From NCBI GenBank assembly GCA_964484305.1, contig CAZAEI010000006.1:1-46798 (forward strand): DNA of 46,798 bases, read 5' to 3'. The notes below the pieces were generated by a model. That model did not search any database. It worked only from the letters and a program-made list of their open reading frames with translations, and was not told the origin of the DNA. Below are positions 46,764 to 46,798 of the stretch, one piece after another; the first letter of the stretch is position 1, and every line of letters begins with the position of its first letter. The position numbers were made by a program, and so were the translations under genes. This DNA comes from DAOVFN01 sp964484305 (GTDB lineage: Archaea > Aenigmatarchaeota > Aenigmatarchaeia > QMZP01).

Positions 46764-46798
46764 AATAATATTTCACTAATACCTAATAAATAGTTATA

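Larger units (their letters stand above)
44527..46798 (-). mobile_element. Integron-type gene-cassette array (right), inverted, no integrase in view
   Basis: Four complete attC sites (44527, 45167, 45799, 46346) separate four small AT-rich genes. The sites belong to the same family as those in the left array but read on the minus strand, so the attI/integrase side would lie to the right, beyond the window. The array abuts the stop codon of the DHH gene with an intact terminal R' box. Confidence 0.85.

Noticed and set aside
1..46798. An integron integrase in the window
   Set aside because: No frame on either strand shows a tyrosine-recombinase R..H-x-x-R..Y pattern; the only recombination enzyme is the IS1595-type DDE transposase.

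Overview
The window is a piece of an archaeal genome. It encodes TATA-binding protein, aEF1A, an Lsm protein, the archaeal/eukaryotic-type ribosomal proteins S6e, S8e and L37e plus S15, a histone-fold protein, a PIN-ATPase-KH protein, an RPA-type OB-fold protein and a RibL-type nucleotidyltransferase. It also has interrupted tRNAs and many genes that start about 25-30 bp after a TATA box with no ribosome-binding site, which suggests leaderless transcripts. The lineage cannot be fixed from sequence reading alone; a small-genome, DPANN-like archaeon is plausible.

Layout. (1) 1-5290: a cassette array. Small, visibly AT-rich, unrelated genes (membrane proteins, cytidine deaminase, isochorismatase-like hydrolase, SDR, frameshifted GNAT) are each followed by a 132-138 bp imperfect palindrome built like an integron attC site (R''-L''-centre-L'-R'). 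(2) 5.3-10.7 kb: TadC/FlaJ-like membrane protein, TadA/FlaI-like ATPase, KaiC-like ATPase, roadblock/LC7 protein and a KaiC-like/Arf-like GTPase fusion, which looks like a surface-filament or secretion motor with a small-GTPase switch. (3) 10.8-18.6 kb: ferredoxin, frameshifted TreT-like glycosyltransferase, NicO-type Ni/Co transporter, an IS1595-type insertion inside a 125-bp repeat, and a B12-radical SAM operon with small zinc-protein genes and a divergent HTH regulator. (4) 18.7-41.9 kb: mainly informational and housekeeping genes with scattered transporters and membrane enzymes, plus an intron-like tRNA-Leu. (5) 41.9-44.5 kb: a tRNA-Ser(GGA) gene apparently interrupted three times, an MFS transporter and a DHH phosphoesterase. 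(6) 44.5-46.8 kb: a second cassette array with the same attC family in the opposite orientation.

The main result is the pair of attC-type cassette arrays in an archaeon. There are ten complete sites and two partial ones. Several sites have different L arms that still pair with each other, while the centre is conserved. Most cassettes carry their own archaeal TATA promoter, so genes can lie in either orientation. No tyrosine recombinase is present, so these are clusters of attC sites without an integrase in view. Both arrays run off the window, and their orientation places any integrase outside it on each side. Because the arrays are inverted relative to each other, attC x attC recombination could in principle invert the 39-kb segment between them.

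Other points of interest: the three-way interrupted tRNA-Ser, a histone-fold protein with a coiled-coil tail, a leaderless short ORF overlapping the aEF1A start, and a 125-bp repeat whose second, empty copy proves the IS1595 target duplication.
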